From contig JADGJC010000237.1 in NCBI GenBank assembly GCA_027596075.1, positions 1 through 64,000 of the forward strand: a DNA stretch of 64,000 nt, in the 5' to 3' direction. Origin of the DNA: Rhizophlyctis rosea. Its lineage: Eukaryota; Chytridiomycota; Chytridiomycetes; Rhizophlyctidales; Rhizophlyctidaceae. The notes under the pieces are model-generated. The model saw nothing but the letters and a program-made list of their open reading frames with translations, made no database searches and had not been told where the DNA came from. This document shows positions 47,394 to 60,078 of the stretch, piece after piece. Position 1 is the stretch's first letter. Each line of letters starts with the position of its first letter. A program made the position numbers and the translations under genes.

Positions 47394-49044
47394 GGGTAAG
47401 GTTGGTGCGAGGCGTTCGGAAGGTTGATTCTGCGTAAAAGTCGGAAAGCAGGAGACTTCCGGGATCTGAGAAGGGGATTGTACAAATACCAGTGCGATAC
47501 TACTGACTTGAGTTATGAACACAACCCTGAACGCGCGAAGTCCACGCGCCCTACCTCAACTTACACTCCCTTACTGCAAAATGGATGTGGTAAACATAAA
47601 CGTACTCAGGCCTTCCAATCAATCTCAACGTCGAATCAATTCGTAAACTCTGTGCCGTCTGGACGTGTTGTGGGTTCTCTTTCAAGTAGCGTCCCCTCTT
47701 ATCCGTTTCGGAAGGTTATATAGTCGCCTGGACTTCAACCTCTCCAAGTCCTCCTTTGGCTGGCAAACTTGGCAAACCCAGAACCCACAGCCGTCATGCT
47801 TCCCGAATCATGGGGACTTTGACAGGTCAAAAGCGGTAGTACAACCGAACACCAGCGGCTCCGGTGGCACCACCATGCAAGCTGTGCCGCTCATAAAGAC
47901 CCTGGAAGGTCAATAGGTATCCGTGTACAGACCGACCGGAGGAAAATGGTGAGGCTCAGCGGCTTGAAAGCCGTGCGGCCGTCAAGCCCCAAGGCCAGGT
48001 ATTGAAGACTCATTGGGGGCTTGTCAGGGCGGCAACAAAGACAGGGACAAGAAGTGCGCTCACCTGTTTTCAGTGGACACATTTTGAACAGACAACCATC
48101 TATGTACACTATGTACGCTGTTCGCCATCACTTTTTACACACTTTCAATGAGTGACGAAAAAGGACCCATGCACAATGGAGAACGCAGCTACAATTGTGC
48201 GAACAGTCAAGCAACCAAGTGAAGTATGTCCCAATGGAACCGCAACCTGAAGTTGACCTCAGCTTCATCCCATGAGTAAAGGAAAGGTATGCCAGATTGA
48301 TGCCAAAAATAACAAATACGGCAGATTGATTGTACAGGAGTCCATCAATCAAAAGGGATGTGGTGTCGACAATGCTTCTCATTATTTATAAGTCTATTGG
48401 ACATCTACCAAAGTCGGAGTTTGGGTCACTGAAGTTGCAATTTCTTCTGGCTGCCAAAAAAAAATCGCACAGGTCTAAGACCAATGAAACACGACGACAA
48501 GACTTGATTGCACATGTATGCGAGACAGATGTAACTGGAACAACTTCTCTTCCAACCCAGTTTGTCCCCTTCCCATGATAGGGGAAGGAAGAAAAAAAAT
48601 GACCAGCACGGTCCTCTCCGGGATTGCATGTCAAGCTGGACCATCCCCACTCTCCATGAGTCCATAAAATCATGTGTATTGGTCAACAACCTTCACCTCT
48701 TCATCATGTTTGGTAAGAAAAAGCAAGGTCCGAAATCAACTCGATGACTGGAGGTGCGAAAAAGAATGGCGTACAAAATGTAGGTTTTGATCTGGCGTGT
48801 TCCCGTGTTAGGGCAGCTGCTTCTGGTTTCAATGACAAATAATCAATATAACATTCAAACCCACAGCAACAATCCCAGAAACAATGATTCTGTTTTCGCC
48901 AACTTGCATCCTCTATTCCACGGACCAAGCTCCGCTAAAATAATTACAAAAAAAGAAAAAGAGCCAGCGAGTGGGGGCAGGGGAACAGCCCAACCCTCCC
49001 TAAACTCCTAACCTGATGGGCACCAGAAACACACATCCCTACAC
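47394..49044. other. Intergenic, no gene seen
   Basis: About 1.65 kb upstream of the intact F-box gene and downstream of eS12. All open frames are short and overlapping. No tRNA, repeat or transposon signature is recognised. Confidence 0.45.
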
Positions 49045-50009
49045 TCATTTCCTGAAGTGCTCCAACAACACAGACATGGCCTCGCTCTCCTCTCCAAAGT
49101 CCTTGACGACGACGCAAGAGCAACCAACGACCTTGCGGGCGTTGCCCTCGCGGTCAATCTTGCAAAGACCGGCCCATTCGCCGAGCTTCTTGGCGTCAGA
49201 GACCTTGATGAGGGAGATGTTGTGCTCGGCGCAGAGGGCTTCGACGAGCTTGATGTATTCCTTTTCGGTGCAGGTTTCGACGAGGACGCAGAGGTGGGCT
49301 TGGCGTCTGGTAATTTTCGGATGAGGGGTTAGGTGTTGTGTTATGAAAAGGGAAAAGGGATCCGCCAACAGTATTCCCATATGTTCCCCTCCATAACAAC
49401 CCATATGGTTACGCCCGTCAGATATCGAGTTCTCTACAGCCACCTAAGTGGATTCAGATCCGTCTTGAAACATTTTGGTCATGAGATTATCGTCCTCGGG
49501 CGTAACCTTGCTTGCGTGTCGCCTCTACATAAACGTTGCTGACTTCTCCCCACTCAACCCCAACCCGTTCGCTCATGCCGTAGGCGCTGTACGCCAAACT
49601 AACAGGCGTTCTGCCCACGAATCACGCAGCTACGTTGGCCAACTGCGCTAAGCGTAGTGCTTATGGCGTTCCGCGGAAACTATCAGCCAGCTCCGGTGGC
49701 CATTTCCCACACTCCGCAAAGATTCTCCAACCTCCGCGCGCCTTTGCGCTAACACCCCACTGACCCTCCCCACCTCTCTCCGCTGGCCTCTCCCAACAAA
49801 TTCACAATTCTGACAGGTATGACGAGCGATTCTCACCTGTCGAGAGCCTTGGCAGCCTCACGGAGACCACGAGCGAGACCGTCGTGAACGAGGGCCTTCT
49901 TAAGAACCTGTTGAAGGGCTTCTTCGATGGTCAAGGGACCGCGGGAGGCGACGGTCTCGTCAGCGTCAACGACGACCTCAGCGGGGGCAGCATCTCCTTC
50001 TGTCGACAT
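49045..50009 (-). CDS. RPS12: 40S ribosomal protein eS12
   Basis: Structural protein of the small cytosolic ribosomal subunit. Two exons (50009-49837 and 49306-49045) total 435 nt, 144 residues. Exon 1 gives an acidic N-terminus and [20 protein letters not shown]. Exon 2 gives the eS12 signature [40 protein letters not shown] and [20 protein letters not shown]. Length matches the family (about 130-145). The intron is 530 nt, several times longer than most others in the window, with a GTGAGA donor and TACCAG acceptor. Stop TGA is 49045-49047. Confidence 0.97.
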
Positions 50010-50761
50010 TTTTTTTATGTGTTTATGAAAGATCCGTTATGTGTAAAATGTGTTACAGGAACGACAGACGTCCTCACTACAAGGTCAAAAGGGACGGGAT
50101 GAGTTTAGTCAAGGTTCACGAGAGTTGCTGACTGGGTGGTGCAATGGATTCAATGTCGCCATCGCCATCATTCCCAATCTTTCCCACGCCTTCCCACCTA
50201 TCCATCCATCCATCCTACCACTATTCTACTCTACTCCCATCCATCCATCCATCTCGCCATCTGCTTCCTCCGTGCATCCTTCCTCTTCCTCATCACCCCC
50301 CATCACCCGTTCATAGTTACACTACTCACATGCTATATGCACGTCTCCGCGTAAAGTGTTTCCTCGACGTGGGTGCCGGAAGAGAAGGAACAAGCAAGTC
50401 GATGTTGGCTCCCACAAACCATTTCGGTCCCTCCCACCCAGAGGCTCAACACCCATCAGTTCGGCCATCAAGACCGTGGCTGTCAAGTGGCTTGTCACAC
50501 ATTGATGCAATGGCTGATGTGGCAGGGTCACGTGGCGGCGTGTCATCAATCATTGGAATTTGGCACGAGTTCGAATCCCGTCGGAGGTCCTTTTCGCTTT
50601 TCGTCCCCATCGATTTCTTATCTCCACTAGCATCTTCCTTCAGGGTATCCATAGAATCCCTCAGTCTGGCAAAGAACACCTTTAAGTGTTCTCACGCAGC
50701 ATCACTTAAAACAGCCGAACTCAAACTGAATCCGTATATTATCCGCATCTTACTGACGAAC
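50010..50761. other. Divergent intergenic region between eS12 and the IBtk-like gene
   Basis: Probable shared promoter region. It contains CCAT tetranucleotide tracts at 50201-50253. A tRNA B-box-like GTTCGAATCC near 50570 lacks a matching acceptor stem. Confidence 0.5.
50201..50253. repeat. CCAT tetranucleotide tracts
   Basis: Two short runs of (CCAT)n separated by about 20 nt in the region upstream of the IBtk-like gene. Confidence 0.8.
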
Positions 50762-53700
50762 ATGTTCGCCGCAATTCGGAACCGCGACGTTTCCACCCTT
50801 CGCTCCCTCCTTGGGCAATCGGCATCTTCACACACTTCCTCCACAGACCCAACCCATCAGTCATCACCACTATCTACCTCTTCTCCAAAGAGTCTAGGAG
50901 CAGGAGCTGGCTACTTGTCCTCTCGTCGCTTCCGAGCAGTGGACCCTAATGAACGCGATTTGGAGGGAAACACCCCTTTGCTATTGGCGGTATCCCTAGG
51001 GAACGCAGATATCGTGGAAACATTATTGAGGAATCCGAGAGTGAATGTTAATCTTCAGGATGCGGAAAGTGGTTACACCGCATTGCATAGGGTGCGTGAG
51101 TCATTGGTGTTTGTTTACAAACATGATTGGGAAGTTCAGCAACAGAGTTATACAATCGCGAGACATTGGCCGACATAGCACGAAGCAGTACCAGAACTCA
51201 TCTGGATTGCTGGGAATGTCTGATTGCTGTGAAATGGTGCTACTGCGGGACTGCAGCGTTTGGGAAGAGGAAGTTGGATCCTCAATTTCTCACGCGCCCT
51301 TCTCATGCAGACTCTATATAATGGCGATCTCTCGCTCGCATTATCGATCATGAAGCTGCGTAAAGATTGTGATCTGTCCATTCGGGATAAAGAGGGGAAC
51401 ACCTGTTTGTTTTTGATTGATGTAGGTTTTCTTGATTGAGTTTGGTTTGCAGTGTAGAGGGACCGTGCGGATGAGGACAGTGGATGTGTGGGGTCTGATT
51501 TCAGTTCTTGTCAGTGTGAATATACAAAAGATTGCCAGTACAAGTATGTTGAGGAGGTTGTCAAGTTGGATCGATATGGGTTTACCGGATGCTGTAGGAA
51601 GTGAGGGGGGCACGAACCTGGTAAAGGGACCGTGGGAATCGTACTGTTTTGCACAGTGAATTATAAGTTTTGCAAGCGGCATGGCCAAGCATGACAAAGC
51701 GCCGTGTTCTGACGCAGTCAACATGTGCTCGGTACGCAGAGGGAACCAATACACTAAACACGCCAGTTTATTCCTATAAACAGTCCACTATATCCTCCAC
51801 AACGCCGACCCTACCTCCTCCTGTGGAGGATGACTTAGCAGATGACGAAGCCGAGAAACCCCTGCCCCAATCTTTGCCCCCGTCCACATCCGTATGGACA
51901 TGGGGTTCCAATAGCAATTATGTTCGTGCACTTCCATCGGTTTCTCTACGCAATCACGCAATCTGAACCAACCAACCATTTTCCAGATCCTAGGCCACCA
52001 GAACAGCGACGACAGACCCTACCCCTCCCGCATCGATCTAACCTCCTCCCTCCGCCATCCCACCAACCCACAAATTTCCCTCACGACCCTGCCAGACCAC
52101 GACCCCGTCGTGCAATCCTTGCTGTTTTCGAAATACCACTCTGTTATTGTCACGAAGAATAGGATTTACACTAATGGGTTTGGACCTGGGGGACGCTTGG
52201 GGTTGGGGCATGAGGAGACGACGTTGAAGCCTACGGTTGTTAAGGGGTTGCCGGGGGGTGGGGTGAGGTGTGTTGCGGTGGGGCCGGATCATACGGTTGT
52301 GGTTATGGAGGGTGGGGATGTTTGGACGTGGGGGGTTAATAAGGGCGGGCAGCTGGGTTTGTATCGTTTTGTGATGAGTTTTTTTGAGCTTTTGGGAATG
52401 TTGGGATGTATGATCTGACTGTTTGTGACAGGATATGCGACAGAGTTGGTACGGTCCGAAGCGTCGCCGGAGTTGAGTCCGCGGGAGGTCATTGCGGTTA
52501 AGCGTGTTAGGGTTTTGGGAGCTGCGGCGAGTAAGTTCCATACTGCTGTTTTCACCGATGGAGGAACGATCTATTCTTGGGGGACGAATGTAGGACAGTT
52601 AGGTAAGTGGTCGGAGACCGTCCGTACAATCGCAATGATACGTGGCTTTCCCTCAATCCAACACATTTCCCTTCAAACGTTTTGCCGCAACTTCCACAAA
52701 AAAGGATACATACAACCCCCGCACACAATCCAAACAATCCCCAAAAAAATCACCTCTTTCCCGCAACAAAACCTCCTCTCCATCTCCGCCACCCACACCT
52801 CAACCGCAATCCTAACAACAACCCACGAAGTCCACCTCTTCTCCTCAAACACCCACACCAGAATTCACTTCCCACCCCCACCACCCTCCCCGTTCCCATC
52901 CCTCCACTCCTCTACAAAGACCGCACACACAACACAAATTGTTGCAGGACATCATATTTACGCAGCGGTCGATAGCGAAGGGGATGTGTTTTTGTTTGCG
53001 CCAAGTGTGAAGGGGTTTGAAAACGAATGGCAGCAGCGCGTGTTTGGGAAGGCGAAAAGGGTTTGGACGGGGAGGGGGAGGAGTGGGAGTAAGTGTGTTA
53101 GTGTTGGTGTTGGGATTGATGGGGGGTTACTTGTTGGGACTGAAAGTGGGGGTGGGTGGAGGGGTGTGAGGAGGAGGGAACCGAAACGGAGACCGGAGAT
53201 TGGTGAGACTGCGTATTATAAGTTTACGACGGTGCCGTATTTGCAGCATGTGAAGGGGGTTAGTGCGAGTTCGGCGGGGGCGTTTGGGATTGTGAGGAGT
53301 GATGTGAGGCCGGGGGCGCTTGCTCCCTTGCCCTCATCATTCTTGGAAGATATCGGTGCAACTTGGGCGGGTGATGTCGAGGAAGGGGAGGAGGTGGAGG
53401 GGAGGAAAGGGGGAGTCGAGGGTGGGGATGCGGAGTTTGTGTGCCGGGATGGTGGGAGGGTTAGAGCTTATTCGGCCATATTGTCCGCGCGAAGCGTTGC
53501 GTTTCGACGATTGTTCTCTGGTGCTGGAGGCGCGTCGACTTCCGAGGATTTTGGTGTGCGAACAAATGTAACGGAGGCTGGCGGTGTGGAGTATGTTGTT
53601 GATGCGGCCAAGTGGGGGGTTGAGACGATCGAATTGGTTTTGGAAATCCTGTATACGGCGAGGTATACACCTCCATGGGATCATAGCGTTCTCCTATCAT

Positions 53701-56061
53701 CTTCTCGATCCCAACACCGTGCGCTATATTTGGAGTTCACGTCCTTGATGAAATCCCTTGATCTCGATATTGGCAAACTCACGGACGCAACCACCTTTCG
53801 TGGTGATTTTCGGAGGTTGTTTGAGAGTGTTTGTGTTTATGGGGATGGTGGTGGTGGTGGGAACGTGGGAGCAGACGTAGTGCTCAGATTATCAGACCGA
53901 GATGTGGAATGTCATTCCGTTATTTTAGCATCCCGCTCCGACTTCTTCTCCGCCATGCTCGGCGTCGACGCTCGGTGGACACTAACACACACACCAGATG
54001 GCAAAATCCTCATTTCCCTCCCGCACTTTTCGTGGGACGCCTTTTCTGTTATTTTGAAATACCTGTATGGGGTTGATGTTAGTATGGAGTGTTTGAGGGA
54101 CGTTAGGGCGGGGACGGTGGAGGAGTATGTGGAGAGTTTGATGGAGGTTATTAGTGTTGCGGATGAGATGCTTTGTGAGGGGGTTAAGAGGTGCTGTGAG
54201 GGGGTTTTGGTTGGGATGTTGGATGTGGGGAATGTGGTTGGCGTGGTGGACGTTGCGGAGGGTTTCGGGTGTGAGGGATTGTTGGAGGCTGGGATGGATT
54301 TTCGTGAGTGTTTTTTTCTAATGTTTTTCTCCTTCTTCTTTGAAGCAAAAGTGCTTTTATGGTGGGCGAGTCTGATTGAGTCTTATTCCGATCAATTGCA
54401 GTATGTCAAAACCTATCGACCGCGCTTGAGACGTATTCTCTGACAGACCTCTCACCTGCTCTTCTTCCTCTCCTCGAATCACACCTCAAATCTCTACAAC
54501 GCCGGAATCTCGCTTATGTCCGTAGCGAAGAGGAGCGCATCAAACTGGCCGCTCGCGAGGAAGAAGAACGCCAAAAAGAGATACGACGACGGGAATATGA
54601 GGAGGGGAGAAAGGCAGGAAGTCTGGAAATGGGGAGTAGTTTGGAGAAGAGGTTTGGGGGTAGTTTGGGCGGGAAAGGTGTGGGCTTTTTGGGGAGTAGT
54701 GTTGAGAGTCGGGAGGAGTGGGAGGTTGGGGGAAGGGAGGTGGAGGTTGATGTTGAGGGTGACGGGGACTCGGCGGAGGAGAAGGAGGCGAGTGTCGGGA
54801 TGAAGGGTGGGAAGGCGAAAGGAGAAGATGATGGGGAGATGTTCGAAATGGAGATTGAGGATGTTGGTGGGGTAGTGCCTAGTCCCAGTAAGAAGGATGG
54901 GCGGAAGGGATGGGCGAAGATGCATTTGGGGCAGGAAGAGGAGGAGAGTGACATGGGAGGGGGACGGGCGAATTTGGGGAAAGGTGGTGGGGAAGATATG
55001 GGTCTGGGTTCGCCTTCGGAGGCGGTAATGGTGACCAAGCCTCCGGTGGCGCCATGGAGAGGGGTGGAGAAGCCGGCTAGCAGGTTTGTGGTTTTGTCTA
55101 GATTCTGGTATTCTGGATGCCTCTTGATGTTGATGGTGTGTCTCCGTTTAGACTGTCGCTGAGGGATATCATGCTTGAGACACAGGAGAAAGGAAAACCT
55201 AGTGCGCGACCAAGAGGTCCCTCAACAGCGGGGTTGCTTGACCCGGCGTCTTTGCCAATGTCTGCTGTGGATGGGGGTCGACGAGTTAGTTCCGGTGCGG
55301 TCGGCTCAGTCGGGGTCGGAGGTGTAGCTGGATCTCCTGTCAAGGTAATCAAAGTTGTTGCAATTTGATGATAATATGGTAATTAATTGATTTTGAGCAG
55401 AATGCATGGCCATCGTTGAGCGGGACGTCTCCCACACCAAATGCGCGCAGATTGAGTTCGGCACCCAAGGGAGTAAGTATTTGGATTCTCCTTTTTGTAG
55501 CGGGCTATACTCATTATCTTCTTCCAGCCCTCACTCGACAACCCGCCACCCACATCCTCACCCTCCAACGCGCCACCAACACCATCAGCATCACGCACTC
55601 CAACCACAGCCCCGGCATCCACACCATCACCCAAGAAGCTCAGTCAAAAAGACCGGAAAAAACTGAAATTCGCCGACTCACCAGCTCCAGCACCAAGTCC
55701 CACCTCTGCGCCAACTACACCAGGAAGTCCCTGGGCAAAAGTCTCCGTTCCCGCATTCAACATTGCCACTGGCAACACTGCCGTTGCAAATCAACCCCGC
55801 ACTTCCACTCTCGCCACATCCCTCCGCCAACCTTCCTCGCCTTTCTCATCTCCAACACCAGCTCAGCAACAACCAATACAACCCAACCTCGCACAAATTC
55901 AGAGAGAGCAGGAGCATTACCAGAAAGCAAGGGAGAAAATGATGAAGAAGAGTTTGGGGAGGATTCAGGTTGAGGAGGAAGCTAAGAGGGAAATCGGGAA
56001 GTTTTATCTTTTGACGAGGGGGAGGGGAACGGGGGAGTGGGTTGTTGTTGAGGGGGTTTAG
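50762..56061 (+). CDS. IBtk/Btb3-type ankyrin-RCC1-BTB protein
   Basis: Homologue of IBtk (fission yeast Btb3), an adaptor that brings substrates to CUL3 ubiquitin ligases. ATG 50762 begins with ankyrin sequence (DLEGNTPLLLAVSLGNADIV, ESGYTALHR; exon 50762-51091), continued in exon 51311-51421. RCC1 repeats follow: TSVWTWGSNSNY; RIYTNGFGPGGRLGLGHEET near 52160; VGPDHTVVVMEGGDVWTWGV near 52290; TIYSWGTNVGQLG near 52570. BTB1 lies near 53430-53690 (VRAYSAILSARSVAFRRLFS) and BTB2 near 53870-54290 (VECHSVILASRSDFFSAMLG). The C-terminus retains conserved IBtk features: LSLRDIMLETQEK, KKLSQKDRKKLKF, GSPWAKV and the final helix-strand segment RIQVEEEAKREIGKFYLLTR. Stop TAG is 56059-56061. Exact boundaries of some middle exons (51422-51970, 52610-52690) are unresolved. 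An acidic Gly/Glu-rich linker lies at 54650-55060. Confidence 0.9.
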
Positions 56062-56542
56062 ATGAGAGGGTAGGTGTCTGAGGGATGAGCTCTGTCGGTT
56101 GAATATAGCTTTGTGGTGGGTTTTGAAGGCGGGTTCGCTTTTTCGGTTCCCTCAATTTTGATTTGTGGCTCAATCACAGTCAGCTGATGATTTGTGGTGC
56201 TCTCATAAAAAAAAAAAAACTTTAATCATTGTTCATGCTTGCTAAGGGCAGTGGTATACAAAATGATTGTGGATTTGGCTCAGACATCGCAATGGACGAA
56301 GGCAGCAGAGGTTGAAAGCTTAGGTTACATGAATGAATATTATTGGCGGCGCGGCATATCGGGCCATGCGGCTGGGTAAGTTTAACAGGGCCCTGGCCTG
56401 GGCGCATTGATCATGAGGAATGCTCAGTCAGCGTTTTTATCGCTATCAGCAGTTTGCATAAAATGGGAGGGCAAATGCAAAGTTCCCACTTTAGTCGTCG
56501 TGCTGCTGAGGTCCTAAACCGCATCTGCTCCGTGTTGCACGC
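56062..56542. other. Intergenic
   Basis: 3' flank of the IBtk-like gene, with a poly-A run near 56207. No gene is seen. Confidence 0.4.
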
Positions 56543-57263
56543 TTGCACAAGTTATCATACAATGCGTCTTTAGTCGGCTTTGGGAGTCGCGGACGCATCT
56601 TCCTGCTTGATTTGTTTGACACACACACATTTTCCAATCTTTTGCAACCCGACGACTATGACCCCGAATACGAATACGAATCCGACGGCGGCAGCGCGCA
56701 GTGCAGAGGCTCACGCGCGAATGGCGATCAATGTGAGCGGAACACTACCAATTCGAACGAACGGCTATTGCCATTCCCATCAGCACCAGAACCGTGTCCA
56801 CACTGTTGCTCGACGATTCGTCACCATATCCCGAAGTACACCAGCTGGTGAGCGAGCCGCCGCTCATGGAGCCCAGTACCTCGTACCCGAAGCCCGTGTT
56901 TTGGCCGTTACAACTGTGATGAGATTGAACGTCAATACATTGAGCGGTACAATACCGCATATAAACGGCCTCGGGGCAATGGAAGGAACCGATATGTACA
57001 GCTCTCCCTCAATTTTGTCTCGGCCCAATTCTCAGTTGAGTTAATCCACTAGACCTCTGGGAGCCGATGATGGCGACCGCACTCCCGGGTGGATCTACAC
57101 TGGCCGTGATCATGGGGGACGCATAGTTTATGCAGGCCAGACTATGAATCAACGTGACGCTCCTATCTACCAGCGTGAGGGTCAGCACTTGCGTGCGCGC
57201 CCCGCTTTTTGGTACGCTCAACGTGCTGGACTGATTGCGCAAAATGGCTTTGTATGGAATTAG
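56543..57263 (+). pseudogene. Frameshifted relic with a C..C..YC..H zinc-ribbon-like motif
   Basis: An acidic segment (DDYDPEYEYESDGGSAQ) leads to CRGSRANGDQCERN, then after a one-base frame change NGYCHSHQHQNR. Together these form the C-x9-C ... YC-x2-H pattern of small zinc-binding motifs in several eukaryotic protein families. Downstream, GRYNCDEIERQYIERYNTAY (near 56910) and TPGWIYTGRDHGGRIVYAGQ (near 57080) look coding but lie in different frames. The last part follows a TAA at 57042-57044 and runs to TAG 57261-57263. At least two frameshifts are needed, the first within the metal-binding motif where no intron fits. It is a degraded gene or poor sequence. Confidence 0.45.
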
Positions 57264-58130
57264 AGAGCGTTTTTGTTGTTTGCTACCTTAAACACCAAGG
57301 CATTCGGGAGAGCGCTCTGTTTGGATTGACGGATCAACCGCACTGTACTGCACATCTGCAAAACCCTGGTCCGAAATGCATTATAGAGGCGGACGCATAT
57401 ACTACAGAACCATCACTCGCATCTTCGTGCCCTTCTGAGGAGCTTGGTGGCACTCTTGAGGCGTCATTCGCTTGCCACCTTCGTGATGGATTTTTGTATC
57501 ATTTTAATTAAAGTGTGGTTCAAACGTTTCCTGGTTTCGCTTCCGATTGGGACGTGTTTGATCTCACGTACAGGTTGCATCTGTTGATGCACTTGGCATT
57601 TTGTGCGAAGTTGACAATAATGTATCATAATGCTGATGATTCCTGTACACCACCACCGATTACATTGTTTGTTCTGTTGATCAAGATGGCTGAAGAAAAG
57701 TTTGAACATAACAAAATTTGGTTCGGAATCGATGTGCATGCTCAACCTTCAGATCCGGAAGTAACACAAGTGGGGGTGTGTTGTTGATGTGTTCTTCAAT
57801 GCACGCAGCATGCTCAAATTTTCGTGAGTGGGGATGCGCTTGAAATCTCTCGATTTCTTCCGATTCAGGTGGCGAAACTTTCGGATTTTCCTCCCGGCCG
57901 AAATGAACCTTACTATATGCTTATGTAGAAATTGGCATGGAATATATCAGAATCGTTTTGCAGTACATGTTCATGACCGGAAATGGTCTGGCCCATCCTC
58001 ATCAACCTTCCGCCCTTCTACGCCCATTTGATGTGTTCCCGCCTCCCCCCATATGACTCAGATTGTCCCATCCACTCCATACATCACCACCACGGGAGTG
58101 GTACATTTTGCAATCTATGCTAGCAGCAAT
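57264..58130. other. Intergenic or relic region
   Basis: Plus-strand sequence at 57670-57930 (EEKFEHNKIWFGIDVHAQPS; DALEISRFLPIQVAKLSDFP) has coding-like composition but no family and no resolvable gene model. It may be a relic exon pair. Confidence 0.35.
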
Positions 58131-59503
58131 TTACAAGAGTCTCTTGTATTCGCCCTCTGTTCTTTTCCCAAAGAATAATCTAACCCATTGATCCACTTTA
58201 CACTTGACCTCCAATGCGACGCACACAGTCTCCTCTGACGTGGCCAACCAATCCGCCGAGTATTCGAAGCTTGGTGTTTTGCGGGTTCCGACAGATTTGT
58301 GGAAGGTACGTACTACTCGGCTGGTGGTGGTATCGCCGAGCTTTGGAAAGGGAAGTTGGAAACGTAATATGTCTTGGGTGGCTTTGCGTGGTTTGTCGGA
58401 GATGTACAATGAGAAGTTGGATCCGTCCCTCCGCTGGTGCCGGCCCAAATCCAGTTGCCCGTTGAGAATGTGTTTGGTGGGGAATGTTGCGTACGGTTCC
58501 CATCTGTGGAGGAGCTCTGAATATAACATACGAAACATCTCCACGCACTGCTGAAATTGTTCTGGCCATGGTTCGCCAGCATCAGCCTTTGTTAAGGCTC
58601 TGCCTTTCAATAGCTCAGCAATCCGTGCCCTCAGACTCGTTAGCAGCGATGACGATTTTCCAACTTTGAGTTCCGTCCGAGGTGCCAGCAGTCGGACGAG
58701 GCGCATCGCGTCATCCCGAAAGGTCTCCAGCAGTTCCTTGAATTCCGGATCTTCCTCTTTTGCTACGCCCTGCTGATCCAGCCCAGCATCACTGCCGTGA
58801 TCCACCGATTCATTGACCCTTCCCGTCTGCTCCCTAGAATCGTTCCGTACCACCGCACTAACCTCCAACTTTCCCTCTTCATCCATCACAACCGTATCCT
58901 CCCCATCGTCGTTTCCCAGCACTGCACTAACCCCCGGATCTTCCCCTTCTTCCACAATAATCACATCCTCCTCGGCATCGTCCCTTGATGATGGCAATTT
59001 CTGATACTCCTTGTAGAACAAATACCCCAACAGGAGTCGCTGGTAAGTCCCCTGAATAATGGGAAACCAATGGTTGTGGAGATCAATGTCGGCCTGGCCA
59101 TTGTCTTTAATCCGTTCATCAGCTTCGGCATCCACCCTTCCTGTAGCCCGAAATGTCACTGTCACCGTCCCATCCGCCTCGACGACATGATTGAACCCGG
59201 CAAATTTGCACTCGGTGGGAGTTGGGTTGACTTTTGGGAATCCGAATTCTATTGTTGAAGTGTACCGTGTGAACCAACGTTCTAGTGCTGTCAGGAAAGC
59301 TGCTCGGAAGGCTTGATTGATATTCTTTGCGCGAAGGAGGTCTGGAAGGAATCTGATCTGGTCGTAGATGTAAAGGATGATATCGTATTGAGATAAAGCG
59401 ATAGCGGCTGGGGAAGGGAGGTCGGCAGAGTCAGCCTTTGTTGGGACCTGTGGATCGGCCGTTGGGTGGGGTTGTTTTCGGCTGTCGTCGTTGTCGTTTG
59501 CGT
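58131..59503 (-). CDS. Unknown protein with C-terminal PD-(D/E)xK-like motif
   Basis: One long open frame on the minus strand (about 455 codons; stop 58131-58133). The N-terminal half is globular (IILYIYDQIRFLPDLLRAKN; CKFAGFNHVVEADGTVTVTF; GTYQRLLLGYLFYKEYQKLP). A long acidic linker follows (VIIVEEGEDPGVSAVLGNDD). The C-terminal half ends in FEYSADWLA followed 14 residues later by LEVKCK. That is an Asp then Glu-x-Lys arrangement typical of PD-(D/E)xK nuclease folds, here only 20 residues before the stop. No ATG lies in frame at the 5' end. An ATG at about 59508 starts MTRKRQRRQPKTTPPNGRST in another frame, so either an upstream exon or a frameshift is involved. No specific family is recognised. 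Confidence 0.6.
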
Positions 59504-60078
59504 GTCATTGTCAATCTCGAAACAAGCAGACCGGTTTGGCAAAGGGTGAGAAGACAGGTAGTAGTTGTGCGAGTCCGAGAGTGATGAAGTTGGAATTCGG
59601 AAAACTCAAGTGATGAGGAAATATGACCTTCAAGTTACCGGTACTAGATGGGTCATTAGCAGATCTGGTGTAAACAAAAAGGTAAACAAACGGAGGTAAA
59701 CAAACTGGAATGATTTTCCGTTCGCGGCTTTGCACGCATTTTACATCCAAAATGGTGATGAGAAGGGAACGACTCTTTGACTCTTTACCGAAGACGGCGT
59801 GTTACACACGTGGATATAATCCCCCTGTTGACGGTGGTGTGCTATTCAATGAATCCAACTGAGGAATTATGAATTGTGAATGTTCCACAAACAAGGGTCA
59901 GCATTGGAAAATTTGGAACCCGTCACCCGTCACATTTCAACCGTGGGGGGACTTCGGTGGGGGGCCTCGACCTATAAAACGGGTGTTCCAAGGCAAACAT
60001 CGCACCTCGTCCCAAAAAACCAATCAAGACCGCTCACATTGACCGGAATTTTGGCTGAACGGCTGCAGAGTCTCGAAC
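59504..60078. other. Divergent intergenic region
   Basis: Lies upstream of the minus-strand nuclease-like gene and the plus-strand ENOSF1 gene. No gene is seen. Confidence 0.4.

Noticed and set aside
50500..50600. Possible tRNA gene (GTTCGAATCC B-box-like sequence)
   Set aside because: The T-arm is imperfect and no matching 5' acceptor stem, D-arm or anticodon arm can be drawn upstream.
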